Source: Nocardioides currus (lineage in GTDB: Bacteria; Actinomycetota; Actinomycetes; Propionibacteriales; Nocardioidaceae). From it: a stretch of 64,000 nucleotides of DNA. The translations under genes were made by a program, and so were the position numbers. Location: positions 62,001-126,000 of the forward strand of contig NZ_PYXZ01000012.1 in assembly GCF_003057875.1 (NCBI RefSeq), read 5' to 3'. Positions 15,420 through 23,104 of this stretch are shown in pieces. The notes below the pieces were generated by a model. That model saw only the letters and a list, made by a program, of their open reading frames with translations. It had not been told where the DNA came from and did no database searches. Positions within the stretch are counted from its first letter, which is position 1; every line of letters begins with the position of its first letter.

Positions 15420-17138
15420 ATGCCTGATCTGCGCTTCCAGCCCGAGCCCGCCCAGCACACTGAGATCCCGCGCCCCAAGCGGGCGGAGGGCCAGTGGGCG
15501 CTCGGCTACACGGAGCCGTTGAACAAGAACGAGCAGTCCAAGAAGGACGACGACCCGCTCAACGTCCGCGACCGGATCCTCTACACCTACTCCAAGCGCG
15601 GCTTCGACTCGATCGACCCGGCCGACCTCCGCGGCCGCTTCCGCTGGATGGGCCTCTACACGCAGCGCGCGCCCGGCTTCGACGGCGGCAAGACCGCACA
15701 GCTCGAGGAGGAGGAGCTCGACGACCGCTTCTTCATGATGCGCGTGCGCACCGACGGCCAGGTCCTCGACGCGACCGCGCTGCGTGCCCTGGGCGAGTCC
15801 TCGACGACGTACGCCCGCAACACCGCGGACCTCACCGACCGCAACAACATCCAGTTCCACTGGGTCGAGGTCGAGTCGGTGCCCGCGATCTGGGAGCGGC
15901 TCGAGGGCGCCGGCCTGACCACCGTCGAGGCGTGCGGCGACAGCCCGCGCCCCTTCCTCGGCTCGCCGGTCGCCGGCATCGCCAAGGACGAGATCATCGA
16001 CGGCTCGGAGGCGCTCGCCGAGATCAAGCGTCGCGCGCTCGGCAACCCCGAGTTCTCCAACCTGCCGCGCAAGTTCAAGACCGCGCTGACCGGCCACCCC
16101 AGCCACGACGTGGCCCCCGAGGTCAACGACGTCTCCTTCGTCGGCACCGTCCACCCCGAGCACGGCCCCGGCTTCGACCTGTGGGTCGGCGGCGGCCTGT
16201 CGACCAACCCGATGCTCGCCCACAAGCTCGGCGTGTGGATCCCGCTGGACGAGGTCGCCGACGCCTGGGAGGGCGTCGCGGGGATCTTCCGCGACTACGG
16301 CTACCGCCGGCTCCGCTCGAAGGCACGGCTCAAGTTCCTGCTCGCCGACTGGGGCAAGGAGAAGTTCCGCGAGGTGCTCGAGAAGGAGTACCTCCACCGC
16401 GAGCTCGTCGACTGCCCCTCGCCGTCGGCGCCCGTGCACCAGGGCGACCACGTCGGGATCCACGAGCAGAAGGACGGCAAGTTCTTCATCGGCGCCACCC
16501 CCGTCGTCGGCCGCATCGACGGCACCACGCTCACCGCGCTCGGTGACCTCGTCGAGCAGTACGGCGCTCGCGGCGTGCGCCTCACGGCGTACCAGAAGCT
16601 CGTGGTGATCGGCGTGGACGGCGCGGACACCGAGGCGTTCGCGGACGGGCTGGAGAAGATCGGCCTGACCGCCCGGCCCAGCAACTGGCGCCGTCGCACC
16701 ATGGCGTGCACCGGCATCGAGTTCTGCAAGCTGGCCATCGTCGACACCAAGGAGCGCGCCCGCGCCCTAGTCACCGAGCTCGAGAAGCGCTTCCCCGAGC
16801 TGGACACGCCGATCTCGGTGAACGTCAACGGCTGCCCCAACGCCTGCGCGCGCACCCAGGTCGCCGACATCGGCCTCAAGGGCCAGCTGGTGATGGACGG
16901 TGACGGCAACCAGGTCGAGGGCTTCCAGGTCCACCTGGGCGGCGCGCTCGGCCTGACCCCCACGCTCGGTCGCAAGCTTCGGGCCCACAAGGTCACCAGC
17001 GCCGGCCTCGACGACTACGTCACCAGCGTCGTGCAGGCCTTCCTCGCCGACCGCACCCCCGGCGAGCTGTTCGCCGAGTGGGTCACCCGCGCCGACGAGG
17101 CGCACCTGCGCGGCGAGTCCTCACTGGAAGCCGTCTGA
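15420..17138 (+). CDS. sir: Ferredoxin-dependent sulfite reductase (nitrite/sulfite reductase family)
   Basis: This 572-aa assimilatory siroheme-[4Fe-4S] enzyme reduces sulfite to sulfide with six electrons. The cluster ligands are in CTGIEFC and NGCPNACA. Siroheme-anion binding Arg and Lys residues are spread through the two parallel repeats. Tyr80 in MGLYTQRAPG and Cys172 in VEACGDSPR correspond in spacing (92 residues) to the Tyr-Cys crosslink pair Tyr69/Cys161 of M. tuberculosis SirA. That supports sulfite rather than nitrite as substrate. It leads the structural part of the operon; the next gene starts two nt after its stop. Regulation probably includes the leader peptide upstream. Confidence 0.93.
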   Translation: MPDLRFQPEPAQHTEIPRPKRAEGQWALGYTEPLNKNEQSKKDDDPLNVRDRILYTYSKRGFDSIDPADLRGRFRWMGLYTQRAPGFDGGKTAQLEEEELDDRFFMMRVRTDGQVLDATALRALGESSTTYARNTADLTDRNNIQFHWVEVESVPAIWERLEGAGLTTVEACGDSPRPFLGSPVAGIAKDEIIDGSEALAEIKRRALGNPEFSNLPRKFKTALTGHPSHDVAPEVNDVSFVGTVHPEHGPGFDLWVGGGLSTNPMLAHKLGVWIPLDEVADAWEGVAGIFRDYGYRRLRSKARLKFLLADWGKEKFREVLEKEYLHRELVDCPSPSAPVHQGDHVGIHEQKDGKFFIGATPVVGRIDGTTLTALGDLVEQYGARGVRLTAYQKLVVIGVDGADTEAFADGLEKIGLTARPSNWRRRTMACTGIEFCKLAIVDTKERARALVTELEKRFPELDTPISVNVNGCPNACARTQVADIGLKGQLVMDGDGNQVEGFQVHLGGALGLTPTLGRKLRAHKVTSAGLDDYVTSVVQAFLADRTPGELFAEWVTRADEAHLRGESSLEAV

Positions 17139-17139
17139 C

Positions 17140-17289
17140 ATGAGTGAGCGAGCGGCCCCCCAGCACTGCCCCTACTGCGGGGAGACGACGTTGTGGCCGC
17201 GCGAGGACGGGTGGGAGTGCCGCTCCTGCCTGCGTGCCTTTGCCGTCACGTATCTCGGCATGATCCCCCGAGGAGGAGGTGCACGATGA
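17140..17289 (+). CDS. 49-aa zinc-ribbon protein between sir and cysH
   Basis: This small protein (MSERAAPQHCPYCG) has two Cys pairs, CPYCG near residue 10 and CRSCLRAF near residue 27, spaced as in a zinc ribbon. It starts two nt after the sulfite reductase stop and overlaps cysH by 4 nt (ATGA). That tight packing argues strongly for a real gene. A strong AGGAGG site near its 3' end serves cysH. I recall similar small proteins between these genes in other actinobacteria. A role as an Fe-S/Zn adaptor or regulator for sulfate assimilation is a guess. Confidence 0.8.
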   Translation: MSERAAPQHCPYCGETTLWPREDGWECRSCLRAFAVTYLGMIPRGGGAR

Positions 17290-18029
17290 GTCTCTCCACC
17301 CAGGCTGCCCGCGACTTCAAGGGCACCCACACCGCCGGTCGGACGCCGGAGGAGCTCCGCGAGCTCGTCTCCCACGTCGGCGCCGAGCTCGAGCTGGCCC
17401 CCGCCGAGAACATCATCGAGTGGGCCGTCGCGACCTTCGGCGAGCGCTTCTGCGTGACCTCGTCGATGGGCGACGCGGTGCTCGCGCACCTCGCCTCCAA
17501 GGTCGCCCCCGGCCTCGACGTGGTGTTCCTCGACACCGGCTACCACTTCGTCGAGACCATCGGCACCCGCGACGCGGTCGAGGCCACGCTGCCGGTCAAC
17601 CTGGTCACGATCCAGCCCGAGCTGAGCGTCGCCGAGCAGGACGCGACGTACGGCAAGGACCTCTACAAGACCGATCCCGACCTGTGCTGCAAGCTGCGCA
17701 AGGTGCAGCCGCTGGCCGACTCGCTCGCGAACTACGACGCGTGGGCCACCGGGCTGCGGCGCGCGGAGACCCACAACCGGGTGATCGCGCCGGTCGTCGG
17801 CTGGGACGCCCGCAAGGGGAAGGTGAAGGTCTCGCCGCTCGCGCGCTGGAGCGACGAGCAGGTCGAGGCCTACATCAACGACAACGGCGTGCTCGTCAAC
17901 CCGCTGGTCTACGACAACTACCCGAGCATCGGCTGCTGGCCGTGCACGCGACGCGTCGTCCCCGGCGACGACCCGCGCAGCGGTCGTTGGGCCGGCACCA
18001 ACAAGACCGAGTGCGGCATCCACTCATGA
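17286..18029 (+). CDS. cysH: Adenylyl-sulfate (APS) reductase
   Basis: This 247-aa enzyme reduces adenylyl sulfate to sulfite, the step before sulfite reductase. The PP-loop-like start is VTSSMGDAVLAHLAS. The four Cys of an APS-type [4Fe-4S] cluster are visible as CC in DPDLCCKLRKVQPL and CxxC in SIGCWPCTRR. The catalytic Cys sits in the C-terminal ECGIH tail. The cluster Cys pairs mark APS rather than PAPS specificity. Translation starts at the ATG overlapping the zinc-ribbon gene, with a GGAGGAGGT ribosome site. No cysD/cysN or transporter is in the window, so sulfate activation is encoded elsewhere. Confidence 0.96.
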   Translation: MSLSTQAARDFKGTHTAGRTPEELRELVSHVGAELELAPAENIIEWAVATFGERFCVTSSMGDAVLAHLASKVAPGLDVVFLDTGYHFVETIGTRDAVEATLPVNLVTIQPELSVAEQDATYGKDLYKTDPDLCCKLRKVQPLADSLANYDAWATGLRRAETHNRVIAPVVGWDARKGKVKVSPLARWSDEQVEAYINDNGVLVNPLVYDNYPSIGCWPCTRRVVPGDDPRSGRWAGTNKTECGIHS

Positions 18030-18094
18030 ACTTCACCTCCAACGACAACGGCGTCGATTCGCACACCACCACCCGAGATGGGAGGCCCAGCTGA
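18026..18094 (+). CDS. Possible 22-aa coupling ORF between cysH and sirB
   Basis: A 22-codon frame (MNFTSNDNGVDSH...) begins in an ATGA overlap with the cysH stop. It ends in a TGATG overlap with the next start, so it exactly bridges the 64-nt gap. Base use inside it is slightly less GC-rich than in its neighbours. A GGGAGGC ribosome site for the next gene lies within it. It may be a coupling mini-ORF rather than a functional peptide, or chance. Confidence 0.35.
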   Translation: MNFTSNDNGVDSHTTTRDGRPS

Positions 18095-18837
18095 TGGCCG
18101 CTCCTGCACTGGTTGCCCTGGCTCACGGGAGCCGCGACCCCCGCTCCGCCGCGACGATCAAGGCCCTCGTGGCCGAGGTCAAGACGATGCGCCCCGACCT
18201 GCGCATCGAGACGGCGTTCCTCGACCTCGCCAAGCCGTCGTTCGACACGGTCGTCGACCGGCTCGTGAAGGCCGGCTTCGACGAGATCGTCGTCGTCCCG
18301 CTGCTCCTGACCGAGGCGTTCCACGCCAAGGTCGACGTCCCCAGCGCCGTCGCGGCCGCCACCGAGCGGCACGAGGGCCTCAAGATCCGGGCCACCCGCG
18401 TGCTCGGCATGGAGGCCGCCTTCCTCGAGGTCCTCGACGTGCGGCTGCGCGAGGCGCTCAAGGAGGCGCGGGTGCGTGAGCTCGACGCCCTCGTGCTCGC
18501 CGCCGCCGGCTCGTCCGACCCGCTCGCCAACCAGGCCGTCGCCCGGCTGGCCCGCACCTGGGGCACCCGCCACAAGCTGCCCGTCACGGCCGCCTTCGCC
18601 TCCGCCGCTCCCCCGGCCGCCGGCGAGGCCGTGCGCGCGTTCCGGGCCGAGGGGCGTCGACACATCGCGGTCGCGTCGTTCTTCCTGGCTCCCGGCACGC
18701 TCCCCGACCGGGCCGCCGAGCTCGCCGTCGAGGCCGGCGCGGTGGCGGTGTCCGAGCCGCTCGGCGCCCACCCCGAGGTCGCGCGGGTGATCCTGGCGCG
18801 CTACGCCGTCGGCGCCGTGGAGCTCGTGCCCGTCTGA
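18094..18837 (+). CDS. sirB: CbiX/SirB-type sirohydrochlorin chelatase
   Basis: This 247-aa class II chelatase of the CbiX family inserts Fe2+ (or Co2+) into sirohydrochlorin. The N-terminal half starts LVALAHGSRDPRSAAT, where the His binds metal. The second half repeats the fold (LVLAAAGSSDPLANQAV) but lacks the equivalent His. Family members of this length contain two repeats, as here. In this operon the likely product is siroheme for the sulfite reductase encoded upstream, so ferrochelatase activity is favoured over cobalt insertion. It ends the operon; the next genes are convergent. Confidence 0.88.
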   Translation: MAAPALVALAHGSRDPRSAATIKALVAEVKTMRPDLRIETAFLDLAKPSFDTVVDRLVKAGFDEIVVVPLLLTEAFHAKVDVPSAVAAATERHEGLKIRATRVLGMEAAFLEVLDVRLREALKEARVRELDALVLAAAGSSDPLANQAVARLARTWGTRHKLPVTAAFASAAPPAAGEAVRAFRAEGRRHIAVASFFLAPGTLPDRAAELAVEAGAVAVSEPLGAHPEVARVILARYAVGAVELVPV

Positions 18838-18850
18838 GACGCAGCAGTCC

Positions 18851-19436
18851 TCACAGGTGCTTGAGCGCCTCACGGCGCGATAGCCCGCTCAGCCGGTCCG
18901 CGTGGGTCCCGACGAGGTCGAGGACCCACGCGGCGTCGGTCCGGGCGTGCTCGCGCGACGCCCAGCCGAGCGCCAAGCGGTGCGAAGAAGTCCCTGCCGA
19001 GCACGGTGTCGTCCAGGTTGGCGACGAGGGCGTGGTCGAGCAGGTCGGTGTCGGTGCGCTCGCGGTGCCGGAGCTGGCTGAGCATCGCCGTGCGCCGGAT
19101 CCAGAGGTGGTCGTCGGTGGCCAACGCCCGCACAGCGGCAGCAGGTCGGGGTCGAGCCAGGGGGCGTACGCCGCGTGGCGCAGCAGCGCGAGGGCGGCGT
19201 ACCTCTCCTCGCGGTGCTCGGCCTCGTCCCACAGCCGGAGGGCGGTCGCCTGCCACTCGGCCCGGTCGCACATGGGGTGGTCACGCAGCAGCGGCCGCAG
19301 GAGTGCACGCACCTGGGGCGCCGCGACGCCGTGGTAGGGCATGGCCGACTTCATGTAGGCCGGCTGATGCGCGGCGCGCGCGGGGGTCGCCGGCAGCCGC
19401 GAGCTGGGCGCTGACGGCGCCGACGAGGTCCGTCAG
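18851..19436 (-). pseudogene. Decayed AlkD-like DNA alkylation repair gene
   Basis: Fragments in alternating frames match the HEAT-repeat AlkD family: LTDLVGAVSAQLAAAGDP, then YMKSAMPYHGVAAPQVRALL, then DDHLWIRRTAMLSQL, then a C-terminal LSGLSRREALKHL. Reading frame breaks occur at a G5 run (19382-19386), near 19133 and near 18980. The break near 19133 also lacks about 35 codons that should hold the catalytic TGAWWD-type segment. The product would be inactive even if frames were restored. The upstream end overlaps DUF3037 by CTGA, so the ancestral gene was the last in that operon. Several separate lesions favour true decay over sequencing error. Confidence 0.85.
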
Positions 19437-19813
19437 CTGACCAGTCGCCCCAAGAGGTGCTCGAGCTGGCGGGCGGGGTCGGTCGTCATGCCACCGTGCA
19501 CCGGCCCCGGCTGCAGGACCGTGCTGCGCGGTGCCTTGAGGAACCCGAACCGCTGGCCCAGCGACTGGCGCGCCGCCTCGCCGCCGCGCTCGTCGCCGCG
19601 GCAGACCCAGTCGACGAAGGTCAGGGCGTCGCACACCTGGTCGACGTCGACGCCCGGCGCGAGGGCGTGCAGCCGGTCCGCGTCGACGTTCCAGGCGACG
19701 TCGAGGAAGTCGGCCGACTGGCAGTGCAGGACGACCCCGACGTTGAGGAACTCCTCACGCTCGGGGCGCGGGACGCACCGCAGCACGACGTACTGGTAGG
19801 CGACCCGGCTCAC
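19433..19813 (-). CDS. DUF3037 family protein
   Basis: This 126-aa cytoplasmic protein starts at a GTG overlapping the stop of the HipA-like kinase gene (GTGA). The family core is YQYVVLRCVPRPEREEFLNV, followed by GVVLHCQSADFLDV. DUF3037 has no known biochemical activity but is a standard partner of HipA-like kinases. The overlap implies co-translation with the kinase, so a complex or a kinase substrate are both plausible. It is followed by the decayed alkD gene in a further CTGA overlap. Confidence 0.9.
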   Translation of the reverse strand: MSRVAYQYVVLRCVPRPEREEFLNVGVVLHCQSADFLDVAWNVDADRLHALAPGVDVDQVCDALTFVDWVCRGDERGGEAARQSLGQRFGFLKAPRSTVLQPGPVHGGMTTDPARQLEHLLGRLVS

Positions 19814-20583
19814 GACGACACCTGCGGCAGCCACTGGCGCGTCTCGAGGCGCGCGGTCAGGAACTCGACGTACGCCGCTCGCAGCGCCTCCGGCGTCTCC
19901 GCGCCGGGCACCGGCTCGAGCCAGACGTCGGGCACGGCGGCGAGGACGTCGGTGAACACCTCTCGGCCGAGCTGCGACGAGATCTCGTCGTCGAGCTCAC
20001 GCGCGCGCCCGGCGCAGGTCTCGAAGACGTGACCGCTGACGTCCCACGGCTGCGCCGCGAACCTCGCCGCGTCCGTGACGCCCGAGCGCCAGCCGTGATG
20101 GAAGTACAGCGACGCGCCGTGGTCGATGACCCAGAGGTCGCCGTGCCACAGGAGCAGGTTGGGGTTGCGCCACGACCGGTCGACGTTGGCGGTGAACGCG
20201 TCGAGCCACAGCACCCGCGCGCCCTCGTCGTCCTCGGCGGTGACCTGGCCGTCGACGCCGAACGAGCCGGGGAGGAAGTCGATGCCGAGGTTGGGTCCGA
20301 CGCTGGCGTTGAGCAGGTCCTGGACCTCCTCGTCCGCCTCGTAGCGGGCCAGCTCGGGATCGAGGTCGAGCACCACCAGCCGCGGGGTGCGCAGGCCCAG
20401 TCGGGTCGCCAGCTGGCTGACGATCACCTCCGCGACGAGGACCTTGGCGCCCTGACCGGCGCCGCGGAACTTGCACACGTAGGTCCCGAGGTCGTCGGCC
20501 TCCACGATGCCGGGCAGGCTGCCGCCCTCGCGCAGCGGTGTGACGTACCTCGTGACGTGGACGAGGGGAAGGGAGTCGCTCAC
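19810..20583 (-). CDS. HipA-like kinase (DUF3037-associated)
   Basis: This 257-aa protein matches the short HipA-like kinase family. Visible features are YVCKFRGAGQGAKVLVAEVI, which supplies the nucleotide-binding Lys, and DPNL-like RNPNLLLWHGDLWVIDHGASL, which holds the catalytic/metal Asp region. LDAFTANVDRSWRNPN resembles the catalytic loop of HipA (HxxNxD replaced). It lacks the N-terminal HipA dimerisation part, and no HipB-type HTH partner is adjacent, so it is not a classical toxin-antitoxin pair. It starts at a GTG overlapping ppk2 by 4 nt. The substrate is unknown. Confidence 0.85.
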   Translation of the reverse strand: MSDSLPLVHVTRYVTPLREGGSLPGIVEADDLGTYVCKFRGAGQGAKVLVAEVIVSQLATRLGLRTPRLVVLDLDPELARYEADEEVQDLLNASVGPNLGIDFLPGSFGVDGQVTAEDDEGARVLWLDAFTANVDRSWRNPNLLLWHGDLWVIDHGASLYFHHGWRSGVTDAARFAAQPWDVSGHVFETCAGRARELDDEISSQLGREVFTDVLAAVPDVWLEPVPGAETPEALRAAYVEFLTARLETRQWLPQVSS

Positions 20584-21431
20584 CGGACGGGCGTCTCCTC
20601 GGCCAGGCGCCTCTTCTCGGCCTCGACGTCGAAGTCGGCCGCCGGCCACTGGAGGTCGAGGCCGCGCAGGGCGTCGAGCAGCAGCTGGGCGACGGCGAGG
20701 TTGCGGAACCACTTCTTGTCCGCGGGGATCACGTGCCACGGCGCGGCCTCGGTGTTGGTGCGCTCCAGGGCGATCTCGTAGGCCTCGCGGTAGGCGGGCC
20801 ACAGGGCGCGCTCGTCGAGGTCCCCGGGATTGAACTTGTAGAACTTCTCCGGGTTGTCGAGTCGTTCCTGGAGGCGCGCCTTCTGCTCGTCGGCGCTGAT
20901 GTGCAGCATGCACTTGATGACCGTGGTGCCCTCGGCGACCAGCCGGGCCTCGAAGTCGTTGATGGCGCCGTACCTCCGCTCGATCTCGTCCGGCTCGGCG
21001 AAGCCGCGGACGCGGGCGATGAGGACGTCCTCGTAGTGGGAGCGGTCGAAGACGCCGACGTAGCCGGCGGACGGAAGACCCTTCTCGATGCGCCACAGGA
21101 AGTCGTGCGCCTTCTCCTCCTCGGTCGGTGCCTTGAAGCTGGTGATCCGCACGCCCTGCGGGTCGATCAGGCCGACCGCGTGGCGCAGCACCCCGCCCTT
21201 GCCGGAGGTGTCCATCCCCTGCAGCACCAGCAGCACCCGGCGCTCGGAGCCCGCCGTGCGCTCCGCCCAGAGCCGCTCCTGGAGGTCGGCGAGCTCGGTG
21301 GCCATGTCGGCGAGTGCGGACTGACCGTCGGCCTTCTTGCCGGCGAACCCCGGGGCCGCGTCGGTCTCGATGGCCGTGAGGTCGACCGGACCCCGATCGA
21401 GGCGGACGCTGTCGGCGATCGTGTCGGTCAT
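20580..21431 (-). CDS. ppk2: PPK2-family polyphosphate:nucleotide phosphotransferase
   Basis: This 283-aa one-domain PPK2 enzyme transfers phosphate between polyphosphate and nucleotides. It has Walker A in LQGMDTSGKGGVLRH, the DRSHYEDVLIARVRG motif and the lid region KQKxRLQER-like QKARLQERLDN. Length and a single domain are typical of the group active on nucleoside mono- or diphosphates; the exact subclass is not decidable by eye. The ATG at 21431 fits the conserved N-terminal region. It heads the ppk2 - HipA-like - DUF3037 - alkD run, all with 4-nt overlaps. Regulation is unknown. Confidence 0.94.
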   Translation of the reverse strand: MTDTIADSVRLDRGPVDLTAIETDAAPGFAGKKADGQSALADMATELADLQERLWAERTAGSERRVLLVLQGMDTSGKGGVLRHAVGLIDPQGVRITSFKAPTEEEKAHDFLWRIEKGLPSAGYVGVFDRSHYEDVLIARVRGFAEPDEIERRYGAINDFEARLVAEGTTVIKCMLHISADEQKARLQERLDNPEKFYKFNPGDLDERALWPAYREAYEIALERTNTEAAPWHVIPADKKWFRNLAVAQLLLDALRGLDLQWPAADFDVEAEKRRLAEETPVR

Positions 21432-21466
21432 GGGCACATCATGGCCCACTCCGGACGCGAGCATCG

Positions 21467-22171
21467 TCAGGCCAGGACGCGCTGCACGTCGAGGGAGCAG
21501 CCCACGACGGTGTGGACGGAGCCGTCCGCCTGCGGCTGGTCGAACCACACGCCCTGCTCGAAGCCGGCCTTCGCCAGCACCCGGAGGGAGGCGGCGTTGC
21601 GGTGGTCGGGCGCCGCGAAGAACGTCGTGGCGTCGGCGACCCGGCTGTGGGTGCGCTTCATCCAGGCCCACAGGATCGCCGGACCGAGGCCGCGGCCTCG
21701 CCACTGGTCGGCGCCGATCGCGTAGTCGACGCCGATCGCGTCGGGGTCGGGGGCGAGCACGGCGTAGTCGGGGTAGTCGCGGATCCGGTAGTCCTGGACG
21801 AAACCGACCGAGCGGCCGTTGACCTCGACCATCCACATCCGGGTCGGGGTCAGGCCGTCCACGCGCTCGGCGTACATCTCGTAGATCTGCTCGGGCGTCT
21901 GCTCCTGCCCGACTCCCCACCACTCGCGCACCGCCTCCCCTGCTCGCCAGTCGGTGACGAGGTCGAGGTCGCCGCGCGTCATGGCCCGCAGCGCCACCAC
22001 CCGGTCGTGGTCGATCGCGAAGCGCTTGACCTCACCGGACAGGTCGACCGGGACCGGGGTGCCGGTCATGCTGGCTGCCGTCCGCTCGGCGGCGGCGCGC
22101 CACGACTCGCCCTCGCGCACGACCCCGCTGAGCTCGTGGCCGCGATCGGCGATCGTCAGCCGGGTCGTCAT
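21467..22171 (-). CDS. GNAT acetyltransferase, AAC(6')-like
   Basis: This 234-aa protein has a C-terminal GNAT domain (about 60-225). It shows WMVEVNGRSVGFVQDYRI for strands 2-4, then the acetyl-CoA binding QWRGRGLGPAIL loop (R/Q-x-x-G-x-G/A), then ASLRVLAKAGFEQGVWF. The pattern resembles RimJ/RimL or AAC(6')-type acetyltransferases. The N-terminal 60 residues are a small extra module. Substrate is not predictable; an aminoglycoside modification role is possible but unproven. It lies 36 bp upstream of ppk2 and 99 bp from the recX stop, so it is probably its own or the first gene of the ppk2 unit. Confidence 0.8.
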   Translation of the reverse strand: MTTRLTIADRGHELSGVVREGESWRAAAERTAASMTGTPVPVDLSGEVKRFAIDHDRVVALRAMTRGDLDLVTDWRAGEAVREWWGVGQEQTPEQIYEMYAERVDGLTPTRMWMVEVNGRSVGFVQDYRIRDYPDYAVLAPDPDAIGVDYAIGADQWRGRGLGPAILWAWMKRTHSRVADATTFFAAPDHRNAASLRVLAKAGFEQGVWFDQPQADGSVHTVVGCSLDVQRVLA

Positions 22172-22270
22172 CGCAGCGACGGTCCCGGCGCGGCGTGGGC
22201 CCGGCGCGGTTCGCGTGGACGACGACCGAGGTCGTCACGGACCGGCTGCAGGTGGAACATGGGTGCGAGC

Positions 22271-23104
22271 CTAGAGGTCGTCCTCGAGCCCCGCACCCAG
22301 GTCGGCCTCGTCGTCGAGGGACAGCTCCTCCTTGACGATCGCGAACGCCATTCCGGCGCCGTAGCCCTTGCGGGCCAGCATCGAGACCAGCCTCCGGGTG
22401 GCCTTCTGCTGGTCGAGCCCACGCACGGACCGCAGCTTCTTGCGCACCAGGGCACGCGCACTCGCGGCCTCGTCTGCCGGGTCGATCTCGTCCAGCGCCT
22501 CGCGCGCGACCTCGTCGTCGATGCCCTTGCGTCGCAGCTCCTGCGCCAGCGCGCGGCGGGCCAGGCCCTTCCCTGGTTGGCGTGACTCGATCCACGCCTT
22601 GGCGAACGCCTCGTCGTCGATCAGCCCGACCTCCTCGAAGCGGTCGAGCAGGCGGTCCGCGATCTCCTGCGGGACCTCCTTCTTCGCCAGCCTGTCGGCC
22701 AGCTCCTTGCGCGAACGGGCCTGCCCGGTCAGCGCGTCGAGCAGGATCTTGCGGGCCACCGACTCGGGGTCGGCGTCCGGTCCCTGGGCGGCGGTGTCGG
22801 GCGGCGGCGGTGTCCGGGTGGACCGCGTCGTACGGCGCTCGCCGGATGCTCCGCCGCGCTCGCGCGAGCGACCCGAGCGACCCGAGCGACCCGACCGGGC
22901 CGAGCGGCGGGACCGGCCGGTCGGCACCCGCTCGAACGGCTCGTCGTCGACCTCGGTCTCGTCCGTACCGGTCTTGGAGAGCCGCGACGACCTCGTCCAG
23001 GCGTCCACGCCGGCGTGGACGTCACCCAGCCACGCAGGGGCAGGCCGGTCCTCGGCGGTCACCGACCGCCGGTCCGACCTGCCCGCGCCGCGGTCAGAAG
23101 TCAT
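22271..23104 (-). CDS. recX: RecX regulatory protein
   Basis: This 277-aa protein inhibits and modulates RecA filaments in the cytoplasm. The RecX domain occupies about residues 112-270, with RKILLDALTGQARSRKELAD, a helical repeat GLIDDEAFAKAWIE, and ELRRKGIDDEVAREAL. The first 110 residues are a disordered, basic region with SGR repeats (RSGRSGRSGRSR), longer than in most family members. Its start overlaps the end of recA by 11 nt, typical of the recA-recX operon. It should be co-expressed with recA under DNA damage. Confidence 0.95.
   Translation of the reverse strand: MTSDRGAGRSDRRSVTAEDRPAPAWLGDVHAGVDAWTRSSRLSKTGTDETEVDDEPFERVPTGRSRRSARSGRSGRSGRSRERGGASGERRTTRSTRTPPPPDTAAQGPDADPESVARKILLDALTGQARSRKELADRLAKKEVPQEIADRLLDRFEEVGLIDDEAFAKAWIESRQPGKGLARRALAQELRRKGIDDEVAREALDEIDPADEAASARALVRKKLRSVRGLDQQKATRRLVSMLARKGYGAGMAFAIVKEELSLDDEADLGAGLEDDL

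Noticed and set aside
18851..19436. Frame breaks in alkD as simple sequencing errors
   Set aside because: One break coincides with loss of about 35 codons, which sequencing error would not produce.
19810..20583. HipA-like kinase as a hipBA toxin
   Set aside because: No HipB-type HTH antitoxin is adjacent, the protein is short, and the DUF3037 partner marks a different family.
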